NCBI RefSeq assembly: GCF_020991475.1
Contig: NZ_JAJMPA010000005.1
Location: 62,001 to 126,000, forward strand
DNA from: Pedobacter sp. MC2016-14
GTDB taxonomy: Bacteria > Bacteroidota > Bacteroidia > Sphingobacteriales > Sphingobacteriaceae
DNA: 64,000 nt
Reading direction: 5' to 3'
Shown: positions 34,606 through 43,688 of the stretch, piece by piece
How the letters are laid out: every line of letters starts with the position of its first letter
How positions within the stretch are numbered: the first letter of the stretch is position 1
Notes under the pieces: generated by a model
What the model saw: the letters and a program-made list of their open reading frames with translations, nothing else
Told to the model about the DNA's origin: nothing
Databases searched by the model: none
Position numbers and translations under genes: made by a program

Positions 34606-34637
34606 TTTGTTACCTTCGGGTGATTCATAGTTAAATT

Positions 34638-36773
34638 ATGGCAAAAAAGAAATCTGCTCACCTGGAACTTGTTTTGATACAACTTATTAGTGATGTATTA
34701 CAGAAAAACACCAAGGAAGCACTCAATTATAAACAAGTATCGGCAGCCTTAAACATCAATGATGCTGCTGCCAGAGAAACCATTTCTGAACTGCTGAAAG
34801 AGCAAGTTAAAAAGGGCGTATTCGTAGAAGCAGAGAAAGGAAAATATCGTTTAAAGGATCTTAAAACTTTTGTTTTAGGAAAGGTTGACATGACTGCAGA
34901 CGGTTCTGCTTTTATTATTCCGGATGACGAGTTTGAAAAAGACATTTACGTATCTGCCCGAAAATTACACAACGCACTGCATGGTGATAAAGTAAAGGTA
35001 TATATCTATGCGAAGAAGAGTGGTGGACGAAAAAATGAGGGTGAGGTTGTAGAAATTGTTCAGCGCAATAAGATGGATTTTATTGGTGTGATAAAGATCT
35101 CCGAACGTTTTGCTTTTGTGAACGTAGATGATCGCAAAATGCTGCAGGACATATTTATACCACTCTCTGATTTAGGTGGTGCCAAAGATGGACAGAAAGT
35201 ACAGGTAACCATTACAGACTGGCCGGAGGGTGTAAAAAATCCCATTGGAAAGATCAGCAATATTTTAGGAGAACAGGGTGAAAATGATACAGAGATGAAT
35301 GCCATCCTGGCTCAGTATGGCTTCCCATTGTCTTTCCCTGAAGAAGTTGAACATGAGGCAAATGCTATTCCAGAGCAAATCTCCGATTTGGATTTAAAAA
35401 ACCGTCGCGATTTCAGGGACACGACTACGTTTACCATAGATCCTGCTGATGCTAAAGATTTTGATGACGCCATTTCTTTTAAGAAACTGGAAAATGGCAA
35501 TTATGAAATTGGCGTACACATTGCAGATGTGTCTCATTATGTAACCCCTAACAGCGCTTTAGACAAGGAAGCCTATTCCAGGGCTACCTCTGTTTACCTG
35601 GTAGACCGGGTGATCCCGATGCTTCCTGAACGGTTGAGTAACGGTGTCTGTTCACTTCGTCCGCATGAAGATAAACTATGCTTTGCTGCTGTTTTTGAAT
35701 TGGATGAAAAGGCAAATATTATTACCGAATGGTTTGGGCGCACGGTAATTCATTCTAACCATAGGTTTAGTTATGAAGACGCGCAGGAAGTTATCGAAAA
35801 CAAAGCTGGCGATTACGCTGAAGAACTGTTAAAACTGAATGAACTTGCCTATATACTGAGGGATAAAAAGTTTAAAAACGGTGCCATTAGTTTTGAAAGT
35901 ACAGAAGTAAAATTTAAACTTGATGCACACGGTAAACCGATTGGTGTATACGTTAAAGAGCGTAAAGATGCGCATAAGCTGATTGAAGATTTTATGTTGC
36001 TAGCTAATAAAAAGGTAGCAGAATTTGTAGCCAAAAAAGGCAAAGGAAAACAGAAATATACATTTGTATACCGATCTCATGATTCTCCAAACCTAGAAAA
36101 TCTGGGGAATTTTGCACTCTTTGCCGCCAGATTTGGCTATAAGATCAATATGAAGTCAGACAAAGACATTGCCAAATCACTTAATTTCTTAATGGAAGAT
36201 GTAGAGGGAAAAAAGGAGCAAAACGTTTTGACGCAACTAGCGATACGTTCAATGGCAAAAGCTGTTTATACCACCAAAAAAACCAGTCACTATGGTCTGG
36301 CTTTTGATCATTATACCCACTTCACCTCTCCCATCCGCCGTTACCCGGATGTGATGGTACACCGTTTACTTGCAGCTTATCTGAACAAAGAAAAATCTGC
36401 AAATGAAGAAGAGTATGAAATTGCCTCCACACATTCATCTGCGATGGAAAAACGTGCTGCAGATGCAGAACGTGCCTCAATTAAGTACAAACAGGTAGAA
36501 TACCTGGAAGAAAATGTAGGGAATATCTTTATGGGCATCATCTCTGGGGTAACCGAGTGGGGAATGTATGTGGAGTTGACAGACAACAAATGTGAAGGTA
36601 TGATTAGGTTGAGGGATATAGCGGACGATTTCTATGTGCTTGACGAGAAAAACTATTGCATTGTTGGACAGCGTAAGCACAAAAAATACCAACTTGGTGA
36701 TGAAGTAAAGGTTAAAGTAAAAAAAGTAGATCTTTCTAAACGTCAGATTGACTTTTCATTGATACAAGACTAA
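34638..36773 (+). CDS. rnr: Ribonuclease R
   Basis: A 711-residue 3'-5' exoribonuclease of the RNB family. Order: winged-helix N-terminus (residues 1-70), cold-shock domains to about 220, then the RNB catalytic core. The metal-binding signature DPADAKDFDDAISF is near residue 270, followed by HIADVSHYV, FTSPIRRYPDVMVHR, and an S1 domain (GVTEWGMYVELTDNKCEGMIRL) at the end. The lysine-rich tail of E. coli RNase R is nearly absent. It degrades structured RNA. It stands alone, 42 bp ahead of the polyprenyl synthase gene with no terminator between them, so co-transcription is possible. Confidence 0.96.
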   Translation: MAKKKSAHLELVLIQLISDVLQKNTKEALNYKQVSAALNINDAAARETISELLKEQVKKGVFVEAEKGKYRLKDLKTFVLGKVDMTADGSAFIIPDDEFEKDIYVSARKLHNALHGDKVKVYIYAKKSGGRKNEGEVVEIVQRNKMDFIGVIKISERFAFVNVDDRKMLQDIFIPLSDLGGAKDGQKVQVTITDWPEGVKNPIGKISNILGEQGENDTEMNAILAQYGFPLSFPEEVEHEANAIPEQISDLDLKNRRDFRDTTTFTIDPADAKDFDDAISFKKLENGNYEIGVHIADVSHYVTPNSALDKEAYSRATSVYLVDRVIPMLPERLSNGVCSLRPHEDKLCFAAVFELDEKANIITEWFGRTVIHSNHRFSYEDAQEVIENKAGDYAEELLKLNELAYILRDKKFKNGAISFESTEVKFKLDAHGKPIGVYVKERKDAHKLIEDFMLLANKKVAEFVAKKGKGKQKYTFVYRSHDSPNLENLGNFALFAARFGYKINMKSDKDIAKSLNFLMEDVEGKKEQNVLTQLAIRSMAKAVYTTKKTSHYGLAFDHYTHFTSPIRRYPDVMVHRLLAAYLNKEKSANEEEYEIASTHSSAMEKRAADAERASIKYKQVEYLEENVGNIFMGIISGVTEWGMYVELTDNKCEGMIRLRDIADDFYVLDEKNYCIVGQRKHKKYQLGDEVKVKVKKVDLSKRQIDFSLIQD

Positions 36774-36815
36774 TAATTATAAACGATAAATTAAGATAAG
36801 CATATTAGCCAAAGA

Positions 36816-37784
36816 ATGTATACCACTTCAGAGCTGCAGCAAATTATTGAAAAAGCAATTCCTGCAATTGAATACCCTAAACATCCAAAAGATTTATACG
36901 AACCGATTACCTATATTATGAATTTGGGTGGCAAACGCCTAAGACCCGCATTGGTGCTTATTGCTGCCGATTTATTTAATGGTGACATTGATGAGGCGCT
37001 TCCAGCGGCGTTAGCTATTGAGACCTTTCATAATTTTACGCTTATCCATGACGACATCATGGATAATGCTCCGCTTAGACGAGGCAAAACTACTGTACAC
37101 GAAAAATGGGGTACAAATAACGCGATTTTAAGTGGCGACGTCATGATGGTGGAAGCCAATAAGCAACTGGCAAAAGTTGATAGTGTTTTCCTTAAAGACG
37201 TGTTAAATACCTTTAATGCCACAGCTCAGGGGGTATGTGAGGGACAACAGCTGGATATGGAATATGAAACGAGAGATGACGTGAGCATCAGTGCGTACAT
37301 AGAAATGATCCGCTTAAAAACCGCGGTACTTGTTGGTGGGGCGATGAAATTAGGCGCAATCATAGCGGGTGCGGATGAGTATGAAAGAGAACTGATTTAT
37401 CAGTTTGGAGAAAATCTTGGCATTGCTTTTCAGTTACAGGATGATATACTTGATGTTTTTGGTGATCCGGAGAAATTTGGAAAGCAAATTGCCGGTGATA
37501 TTATTGCGAATAAGAAAACATTCTTGCTCTTAAAATTGCAAGAGTTGGCTAATGAAAAGGACGCAAACAAACTTAAGCTTCAATTTGTAAATACAGACCT
37601 TAAAGACAAAATAGGCCAAATTACGGCTTTATATGAGCATTATAAGATTCGCGATCTTGCAGCAGAAGAAATGAAAACGTATTTGGATAAAGCATTTACT
37701 GCATTGGAAAAAATCCAGGTAGCACCCACGCAAAAAGCTACCCTGATTCAACTTTCAAATGAATTAATGAATAGAGAACATTGA
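36816..37784 (+). CDS. Polyprenyl diphosphate synthase
   Basis: A 322-residue trans-prenyltransferase. The first aspartate-rich motif is HDDIMDNAPLRRG near residue 78, and the second is FQLQDDILDVFGD near 208; GGKRLRPAL binds the diphosphate. It condenses isopentenyl diphosphate with an allylic diphosphate to make farnesyl, geranylgeranyl or longer prenyl diphosphates, for menaquinone or lipid carriers. Residues just before the first motif (ETFHNFTLI) lack a clear chain-length block at -4/-5, so product length is not assigned. It ends at a strong shared terminator. Confidence 0.92.
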   Translation: MYTTSELQQIIEKAIPAIEYPKHPKDLYEPITYIMNLGGKRLRPALVLIAADLFNGDIDEALPAALAIETFHNFTLIHDDIMDNAPLRRGKTTVHEKWGTNNAILSGDVMMVEANKQLAKVDSVFLKDVLNTFNATAQGVCEGQQLDMEYETRDDVSISAYIEMIRLKTAVLVGGAMKLGAIIAGADEYERELIYQFGENLGIAFQLQDDILDVFGDPEKFGKQIAGDIIANKKTFLLLKLQELANEKDANKLKLQFVNTDLKDKIGQITALYEHYKIRDLAAEEMKTYLDKAFTALEKIQVAPTQKATLIQLSNELMNREH

Positions 37785-37806
37785 GCCAAAGGATTGAAAA
37801 ATCAGA

Positions 37807-37854
37807 GATACAAAAAAAGGGCCTTCGCAAATGCGAAGGCCCTTTTTTTGTATC
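37807..37854. terminator. Bidirectional terminator between polyprenyl synthase and rpmA
   Basis: A perfect 22-bp inverted repeat (arms 37807-37828 and 37833-37854, GC core GGGCCTTCGC, loop AAAT) has seven A residues on one side and seven T residues on the other. It can stop transcription from both converging genes. Confidence 0.95.
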
Positions 37855-37865
37855 TTATTTTGAAC

Positions 37866-38276
37866 TCATTCTGCAGGAGCAGCTTCGGTTTCAGTTTCTG
37901 TAGACTCAGCTACTTCAGCCTTAACAGCTTTTTTTGCTGGTGCTTTTTTTACCGGTGCAGCTTCTTCTGCTTCAGCAACTTTAATTGCTTCAACTTTTTT
38001 CTCCACTACTGCAGCAACAACTTCTGCAGGTAAAATAGAAACGTATGATTTGTTATCTTGTTTCTTTTTGAAAATTACTGTACCATCTACTAAAGCGAAT
38101 AAAGTATGGTCTTTACCAATACCTACACCTTTATCTGGATGGTGTTTTGTACCACGCTGACGCACTAAAATGTTTCCAGCGATAGCCGATTGACCACCGA
38201 AGATTTTAATACCTAAGCGCTTGCTATGCGATTCACGTCCGTTCCTGGAACTACCGGCTCCTTTTTTATGTGCCAT
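37866..38276 (-). CDS. rpmA: 50S ribosomal protein L27 with long acidic C-terminal extension
   Basis: A 136-residue L27. Residues 1-84 are the standard protein, with [16 protein letters not shown] at the start, the part reaching toward the peptidyl transferase centre, and [25 protein letters not shown]. Residues 85-136 form an Ala/Glu/Lys/Val-rich tail absent from the usual 85-residue protein. There is no Firmicutes-type cleavable N-terminal leader. It lies 55 bp downstream of rplU in the usual L21-L27 order and ends at the bidirectional terminator. Confidence 0.96.
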   Translation of the reverse strand: MAHKKGAGSSRNGRESHSKRLGIKIFGGQSAIAGNILVRQRGTKHHPDKGVGIGKDHTLFALVDGTVIFKKKQDNKSYVSILPAEVVAAVVEKKVEAIKVAEAEEAAPVKKAPAKKAVKAEVAESTETETEAAPAE

Positions 38277-38331
38277 TCTATTTTATCTTATAAAGTTGGT
38301 AAAACCACCTTTTAATTTAACGAATAATTAA

Positions 38332-38643
38332 TTACAAACTGATACCTTCAATTTGGATCTTAGTGAAATACTGACGGTGACCATTTTTCTTTTTGTAACC
38401 TTTTCTACGTTTCTTTTTGAAAACGATTACTTTATCACCTTTTAAATGAGACACGATTTTAGCTGAAACAGTTGCACCTTTCAATGCAGGAGCTCCTACA
38501 GAGATTTTACCACCATCTTCAACCAACAATACATTGTCAAATTCAATACTAGCGCCTTCATCTCCTTGCAAACGGTGTACAAAAAGGTGCTGGTCTTTTG
38601 CAACTTTGAATTGCTGTCCTGCTATATTTACTATTGCGTACAT
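38332..38643 (-). CDS. rplU: 50S ribosomal protein L21
   Basis: A 103-residue L21 binding 23S rRNA. The start was placed at the ATG giving [14 protein letters not shown], the universal L21 N-terminus; a longer frame upstream would run into the promoter. The basic [20 protein letters not shown] segment is the L21 signature. It heads the rplU-rpmA operon with a good promoter at 38685-38716. Confidence 0.97.
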   Translation of the reverse strand: MYAIVNIAGQQFKVAKDQHLFVHRLQGDEGASIEFDNVLLVEDGGKISVGAPALKGATVSAKIVSHLKGDKVIVFKKKRRKGYKKKNGHRQYFTKIQIEGISL

Positions 38644-38684
38644 TGTTAAATAATTATATTTTAAATTGTTTATTTTTAGAGGTG

Positions 38685-38716
38685 CAAATATAGAACTTAT
38701 TTTTATCAAATCACAA
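38685..38716 (-). promoter_or_regulatory. Promoter of rplU-rpmA
   Basis: On the minus strand TTG (complement of 38714-38716), a 21-base spacer and TATATTTG (complement of 38685-38692) match the Bacteroidota consensus. The L21 start lies about 40 bases downstream. Confidence 0.65.
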
Positions 38717-38750
38717 GTTTTTAAACTATTATCTGCCTGCAGTTAAAAAC

Positions 38751-39257
38751 CTACTTCTTATAACGGTCCTCAGCATCATTAATTGACTTCTCCAACATCG
38801 TCTTCATGTTTATCGCGATGTCCCGTAATTTTGGGATTTCATCAAAATCACTCACAAAATCTACAGTCTTGGTTTTAGTTTTATAATTAAATTGAATACG
38901 GTATCTAAGTACTTTAGTGGTTTTTAGATCTGTACCTTTATTGGCTACCAGGGATGGGAAATTCCAAAATCCCAATTCACTAGCTTGATGATGAATGTAC
39001 AGCAAGTCATCTTTCTTCAATTTTACACGAGTTATAATCAATGAATCTTTATTATTCAAGTATTGATATCTACCGGTGGCAGAATCATAAGAATTTTGAA
39101 GGTTTGGGCCTTCACCCCACTGGTATTGAAAAGAAACGAAATCTGCTGATTTAAAAGGTGCATTTCTTAATATAGGTGCGTAATAAACAATGGCATAAGC
39201 CAGGAAAGGGACGACAACACTCATCCAAATGAATAGTTTTTTAGTTCTGCTTGTCAT
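38751..39257 (-). CDS. Membrane-anchored hypothetical protein
   Basis: A 168-residue protein of unknown function. One N-terminal membrane helix (residues 8-28, LFIWMSVVVPFLAYAIVYYA) is followed by a beta-rich extracytoplasmic domain containing YQWGEGPNLQNSYDSATGRYQYLNNKD. It ends in a basic helix. It lies 21 bp downstream of the dicarboxylate symporter gene on the same strand and may be co-transcribed. No catalytic motif is seen. Confidence 0.75.
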   Translation of the reverse strand: MTSRTKKLFIWMSVVVPFLAYAIVYYAPILRNAPFKSADFVSFQYQWGEGPNLQNSYDSATGRYQYLNNKDSLIITRVKLKKDDLLYIHHQASELGFWNFPSLVANKGTDLKTTKVLRYRIQFNYKTKTKTVDFVSDFDEIPKLRDIAINMKTMLEKSINDAEDRYKK

Positions 39258-39278
39258 GTATTTTTATAGTTGTGATGA

Positions 39279-40664
39279 TTAATCCTGTGCAGGTGAAAGC
39301 TCCCCTTCCCATTTGCTAACTACCGCTGTAGCCAGGCTGTTCCCAATTACGTTTGTTGCCGAACGTCCCATGTCCAGCAATGGGTCAATGCCAATTAAAA
39401 GCGCAAGTCCGGCTTCTGGAATATTAAAGGTAGCAATGGTTCCTGCAATAACAACTAACGATGCCCTTGGCACTCCTGCTATGCCCTTACTCGTTAACAT
39501 TAAGATTAACAGCATAGTTATTTGCTGCTCAAAGGACAAATGGATGCCATAGGCTTGTGCAATAAATAACGAAGCGAATGTCATGTACAGCATGGAGCCG
39601 TCCAGGTTAAAAGAATATCCCAGCGGCAAGACAAAACTTACAATTTTATCTTTGCATCCAAAACGTTCTAATTGCAACATTGTCCTTGGATATGCAGCTT
39701 CACTGCTGGCTGTACTAAAAGCAACAAGAACAGGCTCTTTCATCCGGCTAACCAAATTAAATACCCTGCCTTTTAAAATAGCAAATCCGATAAAAATTAA
39801 GATAATCCACAATAACAGCATCGTAGAATAAAACTCCCCGATAAACAAAGCGTAGGTGGAAATTACGCTTAAACCTTGTTTTGCTACAATAGCTGCCATA
39901 GCGCCAAAAACTGCGAAAGGCGCAAAATTCATTACGTATCCGGTAACCTTTAAGATTACATGTGCCACGGCATCAAAAAATTCTATCACTACTTTTCCTT
40001 TTTCACCAATGGCAGCAGTTGCTACACCAAAAAACAGGGAGAATACCACAATCTGTAATATTTCGTTTGTGGCCATTGCTTCAGTCATGCTTTTAGGAAA
40101 AATATGAGAGATAAAATCTTTAATTGAAAAAGCGGCTTTTTGAAGCCCGGTATCAATATTTTCTGGAGGCAGGGGTAAATTCATTGTTTCTCCGGGACGG
40201 AAAATATTGACCATAATCATCCCCAGGACAAGAGACAATAGAGATGCACTGACAAACCACAACATTGTTTTTCCTCCAATGCGACCCACTGCTTTGATGT
40301 CGCCTACTTTGGCTACCCCTACAACAAGTGTAGTAAAAACAAGTGGTGCCACAATCATTTTAATCAGGCGAAGAAAAATATCACTTAATAATGTTAAAGG
40401 CTCTAATTTTTTTTCACGAAGCTTTTCATTCTCTACCCTGGTTTTTAAAGCCTGTTTTTTTGCGGCATTTAATGGCGCATAACTCACATCTGCGGTATCC
40501 TTAACTTTTAAAAGCGCAGCATCAACTTTAGCGATCTCCTGATCTGCATTAACGATAGCCTGATTGTAGCTATCAAAGGATTTTACATTTAAATAATAGC
40601 CAAACCCTACGCCAAGTACCAACGCAAGAAATATAAAAAACGTTAATCGATTGTTTTTAGTCAT
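39279..40664 (-). CDS. Dicarboxylate/amino acid:cation symporter (DAACS family)
   Basis: A 461-residue sodium- or proton-coupled carrier of the GltP/DctA family. It shows DIFLRLIKMIVAPLVFTTLVVGVAKVGD, MNFAPFAVFGAM, a hairpin motif VAFSTASSEAAYPRTM and the substrate/cation region PLGYSFNLDGSMLYMTFASLFIAQ. It ends with LDMGRSATNVIGNSLATAVVSKWEG. An unusual 50-residue insert after the first helix (residues about 30-80) is Lys/Ala-rich and probably periplasmic. The SEAAYPRT variant of the SSxxTLP hairpin occurs in some aspartate/glutamate or dicarboxylate members; substrate is not assigned. Confidence 0.92.
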   Translation of the reverse strand: MTKNNRLTFFIFLALVLGVGFGYYLNVKSFDSYNQAIVNADQEIAKVDAALLKVKDTADVSYAPLNAAKKQALKTRVENEKLREKKLEPLTLLSDIFLRLIKMIVAPLVFTTLVVGVAKVGDIKAVGRIGGKTMLWFVSASLLSLVLGMIMVNIFRPGETMNLPLPPENIDTGLQKAAFSIKDFISHIFPKSMTEAMATNEILQIVVFSLFFGVATAAIGEKGKVVIEFFDAVAHVILKVTGYVMNFAPFAVFGAMAAIVAKQGLSVISTYALFIGEFYSTMLLLWIILIFIGFAILKGRVFNLVSRMKEPVLVAFSTASSEAAYPRTMLQLERFGCKDKIVSFVLPLGYSFNLDGSMLYMTFASLFIAQAYGIHLSFEQQITMLLILMLTSKGIAGVPRASLVVIAGTIATFNIPEAGLALLIGIDPLLDMGRSATNVIGNSLATAVVSKWEGELSPAQD

Positions 40665-40807
40665 TTATCCCCTGATTATAATTTCTGAATCCGTAAAACT
40701 ACGATAATTATATTATTCTGTAAAGTTTGCAAAAAAGTGATACAATTACATTTACAAGCTGTAACATTTTCACATTATAAGCATCAAAACGCTATAAAAC
40801 GCCAATT

Positions 40808-41305
40808 TTGGAACAAAAAGAGAAATTATTTAAAGAAATCTTTGACAGTAACTCCAAAAAGATATTTCATCTTTGCTATGGTTACACGGGCGATACCGAT
40901 GCGGCCAATGATTTGTTGCAGGAAACCTTCTTAAAGGTTTGGCAAAATCTAGATAAATTCAGAAATAAATCGCTTATTTCCACTTGGATCTACAGAATTG
41001 CAGTAAATACCTGCTTAACTTACCTCAGATCTGAAAAAAGACAAGCTAAAGATGAGCTGACGGAAAACATAGTAGAAAATACTATTGAAGAGCATTCAGA
41101 AAAGAACGAACAGGTGGCCTTACTTTATAAAAGTATAGCCAAACTGGAAGAGAATGACAGACTAATTATCACCATGGTACTGGATGAATTACCGTATCAT
41201 GAAATTGCCGAAATTTCTGGCATTAGTGAGGGCAACCTTAGGGTGAAAATTCACCGTATTAAACAAAAACTGACCGATTTATATAACCAGCATGCAAGAA
41301 TTTGA
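40808..41305 (+). CDS. ECF-type RNA polymerase sigma factor
   Basis: A 165-residue sigma-70 family factor with region 2 (HLCYGYTGDTDAANDLLQETFLKVWQNLDKFR...TWIYRIAVNTCLTYLR) and region 4 (LEENDRLIITMVLDELPYHEIAEISGISEGNLRVKIHRIKQKL). There is no in-frame ATG before the conserved part, so the start is TTG at 40808. It overlaps the following membrane protein gene by 14 bases, the usual sign of a sigma/anti-sigma pair. It diverges from the symporter over 143 bp. Confidence 0.92.
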   Translation: MEQKEKLFKEIFDSNSKKIFHLCYGYTGDTDAANDLLQETFLKVWQNLDKFRNKSLISTWIYRIAVNTCLTYLRSEKRQAKDELTENIVENTIEEHSEKNEQVALLYKSIAKLEENDRLIITMVLDELPYHEIAEISGISEGNLRVKIHRIKQKLTDLYNQHARI

Positions 41306-41891
41306 TCACATACAGTCCCTTTGGCAATCACACACCATTGAAGTGAAAATTTCATCTGATGAAATGCTGGCACAGGTTAAAAAGGAAGTGTTTAACATTC
41401 GTCGCAAATCAACACTGAACCTGGTTGGAATGATTTTATCTTTTTTAGCAATTGCGGCGTTATGGGTATTCTTTGATTTTAAATCCTGGACTACTCATAT
41501 TGGCATTACCTTGATGATTACAGCCATTGCTGTATCTACATATAAGCTTTACCGCAGTCACCGCTTAATTTCGGATCATGATTTTACCGTACATCCGGAA
41601 AAATTTTTACAAAACCTGAAAGCCTATCAATACAGCAGGTTTGGCCTGTACCATACTATATATTGGTTTTATGCCCTGGCCCTATCTGCAGGTACAATGC
41701 TCTATTTTTATGGGGCCTTGCAAAGCTTAAATATACTACTACAAATTTTAATACTGCTTTTCTCCATCCTATGGATTTTACTCTGTGCAACGATGGTTAG
41801 AAAAGCTTATTTAAAAAGAGAAAAAGAGGGTTTGGATACATTAATTAATAAATTTGAACGCATCAGCGCGCAATTTAAAGAACAAAACTAA
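41292..41891 (+). CDS. Four-helix membrane protein, candidate anti-sigma factor
   Basis: A 199-residue protein with a soluble N-terminus of about 40 residues and hydrophobic segments at about 41-61, 68-86, 120-141 and 147-169. A charged cytosolic tail (KREKEGLDTLINKFERIS) follows. It overlaps the sigma gene by 14 bases. Position, size and an N-terminal domain that could hold the sigma factor make it a probable anti-sigma regulator. It has no zinc-binding ZAS motif or FecR domain, so this rests on context. Confidence 0.7.
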   Translation: MQEFDHIQSLWQSHTIEVKISSDEMLAQVKKEVFNIRRKSTLNLVGMILSFLAIAALWVFFDFKSWTTHIGITLMITAIAVSTYKLYRSHRLISDHDFTVHPEKFLQNLKAYQYSRFGLYHTIYWFYALALSAGTMLYFYGALQSLNILLQILILLFSILWILLCATMVRKAYLKREKEGLDTLINKFERISAQFKEQN

Positions 41892-41892
41892 A

Positions 41893-42510
41893 TTACTCTT
41901 TAACTTCAGATGAGGAGAAGGTATTGCCACTTAACCGGTACTGAATTGTCTTAATTGAATCCGGTTTTATGGTGCTATCTGATGGATTGATTACAGGAAA
42001 AGAACGAAATAAATCGCCGCTTTTTATGGTAAACTCATCATTACCTGCATAGTTCTTTTTCAAAGAATTGCTTAAGCCAGGAAAACTAATTTTATTAAAG
42101 CCTCCCCCTGCATATTCAAATACATTTAAATCGAGTACGTTAGTTTTACTTTTCAGTTGCACGTATATCTCAGGATTGCCATCATTGTCTAAATCCATAT
42201 TCCAGGCATCCGTAACAATTCCATTCCGTTCATCAGACAGGGACTTGAATTTATTTTTTGTAGAGTCCGACATTAGGATCAAATACCCGCCTATGCTATC
42301 TACCCCCTTACCCCAACTCACTACTTCAAAATTAAGTCCTGGTCTGATTACAATATTTTTATAAAAAGGAAAAGGGCCGGCAAGATGTTCTGCCACCACC
42401 TTTGAATTGTTAAGTGGTACGATCTGCTCAGGATTATTGGTGCAGGAAAATAAAAAAAGCAAGCCACCTACTAGGGCCGAGTTTACCATCTTGTAATTTA
42501 AATTCTTCAT
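41893..42510 (-). CDS. Lipoprotein of unknown function with Asp-rich repeat
   Basis: A 205-residue predicted lipoprotein. The start at 42510 gives MKNLNYKMVNSALVGGLLFLFSC, a good lipobox with Cys about 23; a 10-residue upstream extension is possible. One DMDLDNDGNPEIYVQL-type segment (WNMDLDNDGNPEIYV) resembles the calcium-binding loop of FG-GAP/VCBS repeats. I do not recognise the rest. It is convergent with the membrane protein gene, 1 bp between stops. Confidence 0.75.
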   Translation of the reverse strand: MKNLNYKMVNSALVGGLLFLFSCTNNPEQIVPLNNSKVVAEHLAGPFPFYKNIVIRPGLNFEVVSWGKGVDSIGGYLILMSDSTKNKFKSLSDERNGIVTDAWNMDLDNDGNPEIYVQLKSKTNVLDLNVFEYAGGGFNKISFPGLSNSLKKNYAGNDEFTIKSGDLFRSFPVINPSDSTIKPDSIKTIQYRLSGNTFSSSEVKE

Positions 42511-42586
42511 TAGCTTTACCAGGTGAATTAAAAATCCCAAGTTAGAGATTTAATTAAAGCAGGACAAGAGGGAAATCCAAAATAAA

Positions 42587-42618
42587 TAAAAAAGGCGCCC
42601 CGATGTTGGAACGCCTTA
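42587..42618 (-). terminator. Terminator after trxB
   Basis: On the minus strand AAGGCG pairs with CGCCTT across a loop that adds a CC/GG pair, and a TTTTTTATTT run follows. It lies 21 bp past the trxB stop. Confidence 0.75.
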
Positions 42619-42638
42619 TAGTATCTATTGATATTTTA

Positions 42639-43601
42639 CTAAAATAGTATTTTTACCTGGTCTTCTTTAGCTGCAAGATAACGTTCTGCATCTAATGCGG
42701 CCATACATCCTGATCCGGCAGCAGTAACCGCCTGACGGTAATAATGATCCTGAACATCACCACAAGCAAATACACCCTCCCTGTTTGTTTTAGTACTTCC
42801 AGGTATAGTCTTTAAATAGCCAGTCTCGTCCATTTCTAACCAACCTTTAAATATATCTGTATTTGGTTTATGCCCAATTGCCACAAAAAAACCTTCAACT
42901 GCTAAATCTGTTTCTTCCTGTGTTTGGTTATTTACTATTTTAAGACCAGTTACATTTTTGCCATTTCCTAATACCTCTTTTGCTTCACTATTGTAAATTA
43001 CCTCAATATTAGGTGTATTCAATACCCTGTTTACCATAGCCTTTGAAGCCCTGAATTCATCACGACGAACCAGCATATATACTTTTTTACAAAGTTTAGC
43101 CAAATACGTAGCCTCTTCAGCAGCAGTATCACCCGCACCAACAATAGCTACATCTTGTCCTTTAAAGAAAAATCCATCACATACTGCACATGCAGAAACG
43201 CCAAAACCATTATAATGCTGCTCACTTGGAAGCCCCAACCACTTTGCTGTTGCACCTGTAGCTATAATTACGGTATCTGCAGTCACTGTTTTTACTTCGT
43301 CAATAACCACTTTGTGCGGCATAGAAGAGAAATCTACAGAACTTACATAACCAAAACGTATTTCTGTACCAAATCTTTCAGCCTGTTTGCGAAAATCTTC
43401 CATCATTTCCGGTCCCATAATACCCTGCGGGTATCCCGGAAAATTATCAACATCTGTGGTCTGCGTTAACTGCCCACCGGCTTGCATCCCTGTATACATC
43501 AAAGGTTTAAGATCTGCACGAGCAGCATAAATAGCAGCGGTATATCCGGCAGGACCAGATCCTATAATTAAACATTGAACGTGTTCTATCTCTTGAGACA
43601 T
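42639..43601 (-). CDS. trxB: Thioredoxin-disulfide reductase
   Basis: A 320-residue low-molecular-weight thioredoxin reductase. FAD motif GSGPAG at 14-19, redox Cys138-Ala-Val-Cys141, NADPH motif GAGDTAAEEATYLAKL and the second FAD motif GVFACGDVQDHYYRQAVTAAGSGCMAA are all present. It uses NADPH to reduce thioredoxin. A well-spaced promoter lies at 43657-43688 inside the end of the upstream carboxylase gene, so it is probably transcribed on its own. Confidence 0.97.
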   Translation of the reverse strand: MSQEIEHVQCLIIGSGPAGYTAAIYAARADLKPLMYTGMQAGGQLTQTTDVDNFPGYPQGIMGPEMMEDFRKQAERFGTEIRFGYVSSVDFSSMPHKVVIDEVKTVTADTVIIATGATAKWLGLPSEQHYNGFGVSACAVCDGFFFKGQDVAIVGAGDTAAEEATYLAKLCKKVYMLVRRDEFRASKAMVNRVLNTPNIEVIYNSEAKEVLGNGKNVTGLKIVNNQTQEETDLAVEGFFVAIGHKPNTDIFKGWLEMDETGYLKTIPGSTKTNREGVFACGDVQDHYYRQAVTAAGSGCMAALDAERYLAAKEDQVKILF

Positions 43602-43656
43602 ATTATTATAAATTAAATGGTATTTTTTATGGCAGTTTTTTGCCGTTTAGGAAGTA

Positions 43657-43688
43657 CAAATTTAAGGACTAGGTTTGTATTATCCCAA
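43657..43688 (-). promoter_or_regulatory. Promoter of trxB
   Basis: On the minus strand TTG (complement of 43686-43688), a 21-base spacer and TAAATTTG (complement of 43657-43664) match the consensus. The upstream element lies within the last codons of the carboxylase gene. Confidence 0.6.

Noticed and set aside
37794-38033. Phe/Cys-rich frame opposite rpmA
   Set aside because: It is an antisense shadow of the Lys/Glu-rich L27 tail and crosses the terminator.
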